Assembly: GCF_001186125.1 (NCBI RefSeq) | Contig: NW_014040161.1 | Coordinates: 3,979-32,550 of the forward strand | Source of the DNA: Sphaeroforma arctica JP610 | Lineage: Eukaryota > Opisthokonta > Ichthyosporea > Ichthyophonida | Direction of reading: 5' to 3' | Length of the DNA stretch: 28,572 nt | Shown: one piece after another, positions 10,233 to 23,500 of the stretch | How positions within the stretch are numbered: position 1 is the stretch's first letter | Layout: every line of letters begins with the position of its first letter | Translations under genes and position numbers: made by a program | Notes under the pieces: model-generated | Databases searched by the model: none | The model's input: the letters and a program-made list of their open reading frames with translations, nothing else | What the model was told of the DNA's origin: nothing

Positions 10233-13200
10233 CTGAGGAAAATAAACGTAACACACAACATAACAACGCAGCGTAATGATGAGTCGATTGGTGAACAGTC
10301 CATGTCAACCTGAGCAAGACAGATGCAACACACAACACACAACAACACAGCGTAATGATGAGTCGATTGGTGAACAGAATAGTAACATGCGTGCCCTCGT
10401 ATCTGACAGCTCAAACTGGGAATCAGCCAATGAGAACACTTAAGGTAGAAAACGCGTTTGACAGGGATGTTATAGGCGTTTAAACCTCTTAACCCCTCTG
10501 AAGCTGGTCACTACTACACAATTGTTGAATACTTATAAGTGACGCGCATTGGCACGGAACGGATTGACAAGCATGTGCTATTAAATGCCACAAGAACACA
10601 ATCACTGCAAACCTCATACATCACTCACTACAGCGTGGTATGGCATAAAACATGTCATCAGATGCGCTAGCGGAGGCAAGGCCAAACATCTACCGGCAGA
10701 GCCACTGGCTTGCTCAGACACACTTCTTTTCTTAAGACAGAAACACCTCTTTTCTAAAGACAGACACACCTCTTTTCTAAAGACAGACACACCTCTTTTC
10801 TGAAGACAGACACACTTCTTTTCTTAAGACAGACACACTTCTTTCTTATTACAGACACACGTCTCAGACAGACACACATCTTTTCTTAAGACAGACACTC
10901 CTCTTTTCTCAAGACAGACACACCTCCTCTCGTAGGACAGACACACATCTTTTCTTAAGACAGACACTCCTCTTTTCTCAAGACAGACACACCTCCTCTC
11001 GTAGGACAGACACACTTCTTTTTCTCGTAAGAAAGACACACTTCATTTCTTAAGACAGACACACCTCTTTCCTCAAGTCAGACACACCTCTTTTCTTAAG
11101 ACAGAAACACCTCTTTTCCCAAGACAGACACACCTCTATTCTCAACAGACAAACTTCTTTTCTTAAGACAGACACACTTATTTTTCTCGTAAGACAGACA
11201 CACTTCTTTTCTTAATACAGACACACCTCTTATCTTAAGACAGACACACCTCTTTTCTTAAGACAGAAACACCTCTTTTCCTAAGACAGACACACCTCTT
11301 TTGTTAAGACAGACACACTTTTTTATTAAGACAGACACACCTCATTTCTTAATACAGACAGACCTATTTTCTTAAGACAAACACACTTCTTTTCTCAAGA
11401 CAGACACACCTCTTTTCTTAAGACAGACACACCTCTTTTCTCAAGACTGACACACCTCTTTTTCTTAAGACAGAAACACCTCTTTTCCTAAGACAGACAC
11501 ACCTCTTTTGTTAAGACAGACACACTTCATTTCTTAAGACACACTTCATTTCTTAAGACACACTTTTTTTATTAAGACAGACACACTTCATTTCTTAAGA
11601 CAGACACACCTATTTTCTTAAGACAGACACACTTCTTTTCTTAAGACAGACACACCTCTTTTCTCAAGACAGACACACCTCTTTTCTTAAGACAGACACA
11701 CTTCTTTTTTTAAGATAGACACACCTCTGTTCTCAAGATAGACACACCTCTTTTCTCAAGACAGACACACCTCTTTTCTTAAGACACGGTCCAAGTCAAC
11801 TGCCTCGAAGAACGCTACGCCCAGCGGCAAGTCATCGAATCCTAATCTCTTGGAGAACATGGCTCTGACCCATAAATTGGTTGTCTGTAAACAGGAAACA
11901 GGAAACAGAGACGATGAATAAACAGAAAACAAAGACGATATAACGGTTGCGCGGTGGAAAACGAGAAAGAAAGAAAAAACGAAAGTTAAAAAAGGTGAGT
12001 GAAATTTGGCTGGCAGTGTTGATATTGAGTGAATTTACTCCGAATGCACCATCAAGTGCACCCACATACAACAGTCAGCCTTACATGCTACAACAAACGA
12101 ATCAGATACATTGCACGCTCCATGAAAAGGTCCACAAAGCACTATAATAAAACCACAAAACATCATTGAGTTCCATTTAGCACAACAATTGAACCACAGA
12201 CTCTCTTGGGATTCACAAGTGGTTTATGTGACAAGTCAATACGGCATCGTGATGCTGAGCATCCCTACAGTGGTATACAGCACTCGCACGTATCATGACA
12301 ATAACCCTTGTAGGGGAGTGAACAATAAGGTAGGATGCTGCGGTGCACTGACCTGTAACGCGAGGGCCATTCGATCGGAGTCCTCTTCTTTGCATATGTA
12401 GCGTACCTCGTCGTGTATTGAAATGATGAACCTACACCACGGCGTGATGGGGACGTGATTGGTGCAATGCCATTCATATGAGCAGACAAGCAGCAGGGCA
12501 AGGGCAGGAGGCACGCCCACACTCAGTAGGTGATACTTAGGCAATCCAGCCAACTAATGTCAACACCACATTTCCAGCACATCATGTGGAGGTTCTCTTG
12601 TCGTATGCTTCTCATTTGCACATCCGACAAGCTCACTAGTATGCGAATACCGACAAGGCTGCGTGCATCTTGACCTTATGGTGAGACGAGATCAAACTTG
12701 TATATCATTATGAGTCAACCATGTGATCTATCTGTTCCATTATGGTAGACAGCCAACGAACACCCAATTATGTGGATTACTTCATGGTAACCAGCAATAA
12801 ACATACACCCCATGCACACCCACCTGGCATCTATCTTATATGCATGGCACAGGTACTTCATGGTAACCAGCATGAGGTGTAGGTAGTCAACAGCTGACGA
12901 CTGCACCACCCAATTCACGCGACTGCGAAGATACTCTCGCCCCACTGAACTGGTCGACAGCACTTTGCTCATGTCCACTCCTGTGACACACACGCACATG
13001 GCGATAGAACAAGGTCAGAACAAACTCAAACAAACGCCAACGAACAGGACAAAAGGCATCACACACTCACCACACTCAATGACATGATAGAATGTATCAC
13101 ACACTCACCACACTCTAATAACATGATAAAATGTATCAAAACTCATCACACTCTAATAACTTTATACACTCACCACATTCCAATAACATGATATGTATCA

Positions 13201-16200
13201 ATGCCGACATGCAGTCAACAAGCTTTGGAGGCGACGGAGAATACCACAACGAACGAATAGACCCGCAAGGCATCCTATATATACACATATAACCCAGTGC
13301 AGCGCATGAGCAACGATGAGTCATGGAAGCCGTGCAGCGCAAGACTAACAACACGAGTGGCTGAGTGTCCTATGGTCTGATAGGTTGACTACGGCTCTAT
13401 CCCACGCACACTGAACCGTTGAATGTATAACGTGTGACACGACAGGATACGACTGGTAACACATGAAATGGTGATAAGCAGGAATCGCTTGTTCACCACA
13501 TTCCTATGTTTAACCATGGCAATATCAAGGCTAAACCATGACAATCTCATCAGAGACAATATCAAGGCTAAACCATGACAATCTCATCAGAGACAATACC
13601 AAGGCTAAACCATGACAATCTCATCAGAGACAATCTCAAGGCTAAACCATGACAATCGCATCAGAAACAATATCAAGGCTAAACCATGATAATACCATCT
13701 GAGACAATATCAAGGCTAAACCATGACAATCTCATCCGAGACAATATCAAGGCTAAACCATGACAATCTCATCAGAGACAATACCAAGGCTAAACCATGA
13801 CAATCTCATCAGAGACAATATCAAGGCTAAACCATGACAATCTCATCCGAGACAATATCAAGGCTAAACCATGACAATCTCATCAGAGACAATACCAAGG
13901 CTAAACCATGACAATCTCATCAGAGACAATCTCAAGGCTAAACCATGTTTTCAATTTTATCAGAGACAATATCAAGGCTAAACCATGACAATCTCATCCG
14001 AGACAATATCAAGGCTGAACCATTACAATCTCATCAGAGACAATATCAAGGCTAAATCATGACAATTTCATCAGAGACAATACCAAGGCTAAACCATGAC
14101 AATCTCATCAGAGACAATATCAAGGCTAAACCATGACAATCGCATCAGAAACAATATCAAGGCTAAACCATGATAATACCATCTGAGACAATATCAAGGC
14201 TAAACCATGACAATCTCATCCGAGACAATATCAAGGCTGAACCATTACAATCTCATCAGAGACAATATCAAGGCTAAATCATTACAATCTCATCAGAGAC
14301 AATATCAAGGCTAAATCATGACAATTTCATCAGAGACAATACCAAGGCTAAACCATGACAATCTCATCAGAGACAATCTCAACGCTAAACCATGTTTTCA
14401 ATTTTATCAGAGACAATATCAAGGCTAAACCATTATTTCAACCTCATCAGACAATATCAAGGCTAAAGCATGACAATCTCATCAGAGACAATTTCAAGGC
14501 TAAACCATGACAATCTCATCAGAGACAATATCAAGGGCCGTGGCATACAGATGGTTCAGGCTTGCTACGTAGAAGTATTTGTATATGGGTATGTTTGAAA
14601 GCCTCTCGGGAAACCCAAATATGCAGATGGCCTGCATATATCCCATACTGAGGCGTTTCTTATTGAGATTTGTGTCATACTACACAAACTAAGTAGTTGG
14701 ATGCGTGATTCGGGTTCAGTTGCTATTGTTTCGGGTACTAAGGGTTTAGGGTTTAGGGGTTTAGCGTATAATATAACTTACCTAGTACTGGTGTTTTGGG
14801 ATTGTCTGCCTTTGCAATGCCTTCGAGAGCGTTGAACATGTGCGACTCAGTGCCAAATCGCCACTCAGCCGCCAGCGCTTCGTGCTCGAATTTCCGGAAA
14901 CGTGTGAAATAGCTCTGTTTATGAAATGGCAATGCACCACACATCAGTATGAGACTCGATTTCTGAAAACGTGTGAAACAATTCTGTTTACTGAATGGCA
15001 AAGACCGCACGTCAGTAGGAGAGGGATGGCCAGCCATAGTCTCAATGTAGTGGTACACAGCACACAAGATGCGCCACATGGTAGTACACACACAGTTGCC
15101 TGAGATAATGTGATAGATGCCTTATTAAGACAACATTGCCGAGTGCACTGACTGGTGCGTGTGACTGTGACTTGCACCTTACCTTTAGGGTGCTCAACGG
15201 TACCCAGTCGCCGTAAATTTCCAAATCCGGTCGTTGGAATTTGATCTTCCGTGCAATTTCAGGCGAGATCTTCAGTAAGCGAGTGCCCTATTGAATATGC
15301 AGAGACCACTTAGGTTAAACCCCTACAAACCCTAGATCATTAGACTCTTTGCAGTGGACAGAGCTATCGCAGATGGTGTCCTCATAACACATCATTTGTC
15401 AAAGGGACAACCTCATGTAATGCGATCGATTCATTGACAACTGTTGGGGCGGGTGTGTTAGCCGAGAGGGGAGTGGGCAATACTAAATGTGGTTGGGTGG
15501 GTGATGGCTTTGATATGGTTTTAGGGTTTTAGGGTTTCAGTTGACGGCGTTGGGTTGAATTGGTTTTATAAAACACAAAACTCAACACATGAGTAGCACG
15601 AAGTAGGCAAATGAGGTACGCATTGGCAACGCTGTGGTTGATCAGGCCCAAGGAAGAATGGAGACAGGGCCTGCATGACATATAAGAGGTTAATTCTTAG
15701 TAGAAACTTCATAAAAGAGGTTGATTTTTAGTAAAACCTTCATATAAGAGGTTGATTCTTAGTAAAACCTTCATATAAGAGGTTGATTCTGAGTAAAATC
15801 TCCATATAAGAGGTTGATTCTTAGTAAAACCTTCATATAAGAGGTTGATTCTTAGCAAAACCTTCATATAAGAGGTTGACTCTTAGTAAAACCTTCGCAA
15901 ACAAGATACTGGCACTGTGGTAAGGCACACACCTCAAACAATACAGAGAAACAGAACAAAGTACTTGCTGCCTTTGATCACACACCCAACACTGCGCCAC
16001 TGCCTGCTTCACACTCTGGTGGGCGACACAGCCACACACCTTGGTGTTGAGGTATAGCGATTGAGCCTTTCGATCGGCTTCTTCGTCCGTCATAGTGCGG
16101 TTGTTCTGTAGCAGCAGTTGCTTTGCAAATTTCTGACCTGCGCCATAGATGCGGCCGTAGTTGAAAATCTGCGAAGGGCAAACGCAGCACACGATGAGTC

Positions 16201-19200
16201 AGTTATTACTGGAGTCAGAAGCGGATTTTAGGTCCTAGGGGTTTAGGGTTTAGGATTTATCAGACTTGTTAGTATACACATCAGACTTGATAGTCTAGAA
16301 GGAGAATGCAGGTATACCAATGGGGCGTACAACTCAGATCTCAAGGACATGGCTGGGCCATTAAGTGGCCAATGATGGACAAATTTGCCTTAGGCACAGC
16401 AGTGAACCCTTGGACATGATGTGCATCACAGGTGTCCTACGTAGCAAGTGGCTTATAGACGCATACTTGTGACCACATTGTAGCGTCATAGATCACCACA
16501 AAAATTAAGGTGCTATCATTCAGGTCAACGGTGAACTCAACCGACAACGAATGCGAATGCGTAGATAGTGATGTCAGTTGACAGTTGACAGATGGTGTTG
16601 GCAGTTGACTGTGCTAGGGTTTTAGCGTTAGGGTTGACAGTTGGCAGAATAGTGTTGACAGTTGACTGTGTGGTACCTTGGCTGTGTTGCGATCAATGCC
16701 CACCAGAGCGGCGGTGCGCGAATGCACATCAGTCCCATCGGATTTCTGCCCTCGCAGTGCCATCCACCTGTTTAAGGGTTTTAAAGTTATAGGGTTTTAG
16801 GGTTTTAGGGTTGGCATCGAGGTGTGGGTTCAGGGCAAGGCGGGGTTATATGTTTGGAGGCATGGGACGATTCACAAACGAACACCGAGCAAGAGAATGA
16901 CGATGACAAAGCAATTGCAAGACATCTCACACGCATTGGCATACCCACACCATAGCGGTCTACGAAGGCTTACGAAATGAATTTCTCGAACAGAGATACC
17001 GTCGACGCCTAGCTGACTCAATCGTAGAATCCAACCACCACGGCACAACACAGACCCACTGGAACGGCACAATACATGCGCATACGACTACCACAAACCA
17101 ACAACAGAGAACAAAACATGCACGAAACATCCAGTAAACCCGTTCACGATACATCCAGCATACCACGTTCACGATACATCCAATAGATTACATTCCCGAA
17201 GCATCTAATAGACCACACTCACGAAACATCCAATAGACCACACTCACGAAATATTCAATAGACCACACTCACGAAACATCCAATAGACCACACTCACGAA
17301 ACATCCAGCAGACGAAGCATCCACCGCAATGCAAGTCAGTCAAAGGGCCGACTACGAACCAACACAAAACAACACTCAATCGCTTATGCACAGCGTAACA
17401 GTCCAACCACATCGAATCCACAGCGCAAGTGTCATCTATGCCACTCACCATTGACCCTCCCCTTACTCTAGACACACTCGTGACACATCGCTGACTCATG
17501 CATGGTCACCTGGCTTACCCCATTGCGGTGCATCCGTGCAGGCCACAGAAATGAGCGTCGCCTATGACGGCTGCTATCCACAGCTCCTGCGAGTCCACAT
17601 CTGCGCCCACCAGTTGGTAGCCCTCGGGCGCAATCACCTGCGCCTTCAGCTCAGACCCCACGCGGTCGTTCTTGGTGTTGCTGGCTGATGTGAGCATGTG
17701 CACATGAATGGGGTTTGGGGTTTAGGGTTTTTAGGGGTGTAAGGTTTTTTAAAGGTTTAGGGGTTTTAAGGGTTTGGGGTTTTGAAGGGTTTACGGATTT
17801 GCTGGTCAACCAGGAGTCAGGCGACAGGCCAATGGCAACAACAACTAATGCGCACACGTCGCCCAGAGGATGCACATCACGACACCAAGTGGTGCGTGGG
17901 AGGTGCACAAGAGAGGTAGGCGTATGGGAGTGTCAGTGAGCCAGTGAGCAATGCCCTTGCATGGTGAGTCATGCATGTATCTTGCATGTGTCTGTGCTGT
18001 GTGCTTACCTATGAGTCATACATGTGTCATGCATGTGCCTGTGTTGTGTATTGACCTATGAGTCATGCATGTGTCTGTGTTGTGTGTTATGAGTCATGCA
18101 CGTGCATGTGTTGTGTGTTTTGAGTCATGCACGTATCTGCGTTGTGTGTTATGAGTCATGCAAATGTCTTGCATGTGTCTGTGTTGTGTGTTATGAGTCA
18201 TGCGTGTCTGTGTTGTGTGCTATGAGTCATGCACGTGTCTGGGTTGTGTGTTATGAGTCATGCATATGTCATGCACGTATCTGCGTTGTGTGTTATGAGT
18301 CATGCAAATGTCATGCATGTGTCTGTGTTGTGTGCCATGAGTCATGCACGTGTCTGGGTTGTGTGTTATGAGTCATGCATATGTCATGGATGTGTCTGTG
18401 TTGTGTGTTATGAGTCATGCATGTGCCTGTGCTTCGTGCGTACCTGTGAGCCAGGTAGCCTCTACTGCCCGGCGGGTGACTGTGCCTGCACTCAGCAGCA
18501 TTGGGATGATCACATTGGTGCCAGTGGTGGGGTCTCGGTACACCATCTGCTTCTTCACGCGACTCTGCGCACTGATCCAGTAAGAACACTCCGTTGCCTA
18601 CACAACACACACACACACACAGAAGGATGGATATCAAACAAAACTTCAATGCGTAGTCGTGGAGAAGGTTTATGAACTACAGCTATTCCACACTCGGCTT
18701 ATGAACTACTATACACTCTTGCGACGACGAAGACTCTGTCCAAATTAGTGAGTCAGCAACCGAATCATACAAGGTCAATGAAGAAACAGGCACCAAGGCA
18801 TGGCAGCAAACCCTAAAAACCCAAAGCATGGCAGCGTGCGGGCATGTGATGGTATGACTAAAAGTATACACAAACGACAGCGACTCACGACTAACACCCG
18901 TGCACCCACCAAACCCCAATGTGAATAAACTAGGTTTAAATACTCACACAACGAGGCAAAGCACACATGGCCGCTAAGGTATAAGACGATTTAAGGTTTA
19001 TGGTTTAGCTGAAACCCTAATCGGCACAGTACATGAAGGACTCTTGAAGAGGAGATGCATGTTGGTCCTTGTATACATCACCTCATAGAATGGCATATGT
19101 GCAATGATTCACATCACAATAGAACTAAATATAAACCAATATAACATGGATGTTGTTGGTACTATGGATATGACTAAATACAAACACGCATTTATTTGTC

Positions 19201-21888
19201 AGCATACGTGCTATCGGGATATGGGGAGATAGGCATGCTCATAGACTCCAATAGCTTGTACCTACAATTGTTATCAAGTTATTCGCCTAGTACAGACAAA
19301 ACACTACACCGCCAACCAGTTAGTAGAAGATGATATACAGGTGACATGAACCCCATCACAACCAAACACACGCAAATCAACCAGACACATCTGTGTAGTA
19401 TAGTCTATCATCACCAAACACACGCAAATCAACCAGACTCATCTGTGTAGTATAGTCTATCATCACCAAACACACGCAAATCAACCAGACACATCGTGTA
19501 ATATAGCTCCATCATAATAATGTTGTTCTGATATGGACAGCGAGAAAACTTCAACAGTTGACGATGCAATCAAAGCAATATTGTGTTCATTCGCTGCAGA
19601 AAGCCTGCCCAGTATACAATGTGCAGCAATACGCTTGCAGCCACTTGCACCCGTTTGTGAATAGCGGACCACAAGTTAGGACCACAAATTAGGACCACCA
19701 GGGCACTACTCGCAGCGACGGAGCACAAGATATGAGAACAAAAAGTCAAGCATACCTTCCGCAGAGCCTCTTTGGCTTCCGGATATTCCGATGTCAACAC
19801 ACCCGACTCAATGTCTGCCAAGAAATTCTGAGACAGGGAGGACGGGAGAAATAAAAATAAGCATAAGCACAAGCACAAGCACAAGCATAAGCATAAGCAT
19901 AAGCATAAGCATAAGCATAAGCATAAGCATAAGCATAAGCATAAGCATAAGCATAAGCATAAGCATAAGCATAAGCATAAGCATAAGCATAAGCATAAGC
20001 ATAAGCATAAGCATAAGCATAAGCATAAGCATAAGCATAAGCACACGCACACGCATAAGCACAAGCACAAGCACACGCATATGCACCTGAGGCCATTGTG
20101 GACTAGCCTGACGTAGGCCAACAGACGAGTGTTAAAAAGAAAGAAGTCACTCAAGTGCTGCAGCAGATGTGACAACATATCTACACAGCTGCAATGTCCT
20201 GTGTCCTGTGTCATGTGTTGTGTGTTATGGTTTATGTGTCATGTGTTGTGCCTTGTCGCGTGGTGCATTGACTTACCTTGGCCATGGGGTTGCCTACGTT
20301 AGATCCATCCCCCTTGGCGTGGGGTAGTTTGTGGAAGTCGCCTTTGGCGTCGGTGTAGCCCCATGAGCGTTTGGTGGGATGAAACATCAGAGGCTTACCA
20401 TTCCACAGCAGCCGCAGCAGATACGCAGCCACACGCTGTGTGCATTTGGGTGTGTTACGACACGGTGGCGATGAGAGGTTGAAGTATATGTGTTGCACAT
20501 ACGTATGTGTATTTTAGATATCTTCTAGGCTATCTATCCCCTTCATCTGTGTAGATATCTAACCCCCTAGGGGCGGGGGGGGGGAGCCCTAGAGACCATA
20601 AACAGTGGTCCGGAACTCACCCTAAAAACACTGACACAAAGGAAGCAATCATCACCACCAACATGCCAATCAGATAAAACAAGACCACCCCCTACACACT
20701 AATACACGCTTCACACACGACATAGCCTTGGCAACCAACTCCACCAACATGCCAATCAGGGAAAACAAGACCACCCCCCACACACCAATGAACCAAAACA
20801 CCAACACACGCTTCACACACAACATAGCCTTAGCAACCAACACCACAACATACCAACCAGAGAAAACAAGACCATCACCCACACACCAATGAACCCACCC
20901 ACCAACACACGCTTCACACACGACATAGCCTTAGTAACCAACACCACCAACATGCCAATCAGAGAAAACAAGACCATCACCCACACACCAATGAACCCAC
21001 GCACCAACACACGCTTCACACACGACATAGCCTTAGCAACCAACACCACCAACATGCCAACCAGAGAAAACAAGACCATCACCCACACACCAATGAACCC
21101 ACGCACCAATACACGCTACAAACACGACATAGCCTTGATATCATATGCACCACAGGTGAGGAAAAAGAATATAAAACCCTAAACCCATCACACAGCATGC
21201 TGAACATACTCCAAAGCACTTACAACACACAACGGGATCACTAAGATAGCCCAACCAACTGGACTCTCAAACACTTAAGTACAATACATTCCCAATGAGA
21301 GCATCAAGCACACACCGTTACAAACGCTGGATCAAGCGCACACCCTACTTAGTCACGCTACCAACGCTGGATCAAGCGCACACCTTACTTAGTCACGCTA
21401 CCAACGCTGGATCAAGCGCACACCTCACCTAGTCACGCTACCAACGCTGGATCAAGCGCACACTTCGCTTCATACTCCATATACTAGAAAAGCAAATCAA
21501 GCTCACAAATTCAACTAACAAGTGCAGAAGACTACGCCCCGCCAATAGGACGCACGACAAGCGAGTGATGTGAGGCTATAACAACGCACAAGCATTCACA
21601 AGCTACAACCTTAAACCCTAATTCATAAGCATTCATAAGCCCCATTTACGTCGCCTGTGCCGTGCATGGATAGTCGCCCTGCATCAGTTTTAAACACACG
21701 CATGTGCATGACGAATGATCTCATCATTTGGGTGGATAGGCCAGCTGCAAATGACATTCACATGACACCTAACACATGACACATAACACATAATGTGTGC
21801 ACAGTTGCAGATGCGCCTGTATAAAGGTTCCACAGCGTAGTCCTGATTTGCTGTGGCATCGCCTATCATACTCGTGCGGGTGGTGTGA

Positions 21889-21923
<35 letters not shown>

Positions 21924-23445
21924 TATATATATATATATGTGTGTGCGCGTGTGCGTGTGCGTGTCTGTGTGTGGCGTGTGACTTACTGTGCGTGTGGTGA
22001 TGACAGGTTCTGCTGAGCCGGGTGTCTTGCATAGATCTCTGAACCACTGTGGACGGTGCTGCAGAGTCTTTCGCCGCAGCGTGCCTTTGGGCAGACTCCA
22101 GTCCAAGTGTTTGACATGCTCGTCGTCAGTGGGCGGGTTCTCCTGACACGACACGGACAGCGCAGAGATGGGCGTAAGGTCAACAAACAACTGCACACCC
22201 CAAACATGTGCGCAGAGGTGATAGGTGACATGTAACAGACACGGCACATGCAGCAAAGCATGAGTACTTTTAAACACAGCACATACAGCAAAGTATGAGT
22301 ACTTTTAAACACAGCACATACAGCAAAGTCTGGGTACTTTTAAACACAGCACATACAGCAAAGTCTGGGTACTTTTAAACACAGCACATACAGCAAAGTC
22401 TGGGTACTTTTAAACACAGCACATACAGCAAAGTCTGGGTACTTTTAAACACAGCACATACAGCAAAGTCTGGGTACTTTTAATCACAGCACATACAGCA
22501 AAGTCTGGGTACTTTTAATCACAGCACATACAGCAAAGTCTGGGTACTTTTAATCACAGCACATACAGCAAAGTCTGGATACTTTTCCAGCAGCAGATAG
22601 GCTAGTTTGATCAGATTCTCATTGACCTCGTCCATTCGCTTCTTCATCTGTTGATCTGCCATTCCCACAAAACCATACCTGTGCGTGTGAATACCACCAG
22701 CATTAAAACACACCGTGCATAAGACTACCCCCACGAACAACACTCTACCACCGCTTCATCATGCATACTCGTGAACTATTAAAACACATCATGCATAAGA
22801 TTACCTCCACTAACAACACTCTCTACCACCGCTTCATCATTGGAGCATACTCGTGAACTATTAAAACACACCATGATAAGATTACCCCACTAACAACACT
22901 CTCTACCACCGCTTCATCATAACAGCATACTCGGAACTATTAAAACACATCATGCATAAGATTACCTCCACTAACAACACTCTCTACCACCGCTTCATCA
23001 TTGGAGCATACTCGTGAACTATTAAAACACACCATGATAAGATTACCCCACTAACAACACTCTCTACCACCGCTTTATCATTAGAGCATACTCGTGAACT
23101 ATTAAAACACACCATGCACGAGACTACCCCTGCTGGAAACACTCTCTACCATCGCTTCATCATTAGAGTTTACTCGTGAACTGCGCTATATAGCCACTAT
23201 ACATCAGTCATGACTATTCGTAACGAATCATAGCCTACACAATTGAGTCAGTAAATATGTGCGTGATTCATTAAACTCATTTGAGTTTTAAAATCTGCGA
23301 CTGAGAAGTAATTACTTTACACATGCCGATAAAAATGCAGGAGAAATGCATTCAATTCGGATGTAAATCTAGTTGACTAGCAGTATATATATATATATAT
23401 AAATATATATATACATATATCATACATACATGCATACATACATAC

Positions 23446-23500
<55 letters not shown>

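Noticed and set aside
18096-18675. Cysteine-rich plus-strand frames (CVVCYESC repeats)
   Set aside because: Translation of the minisatellite in intron 10 and antisense of exon 10.
19570-20214. 214-codon minus-strand open frame
   Set aside because: Most of it is translation of the (GCATAA)n hexamer. Only the 72-nt exon 9 inside it is real coding sequence.
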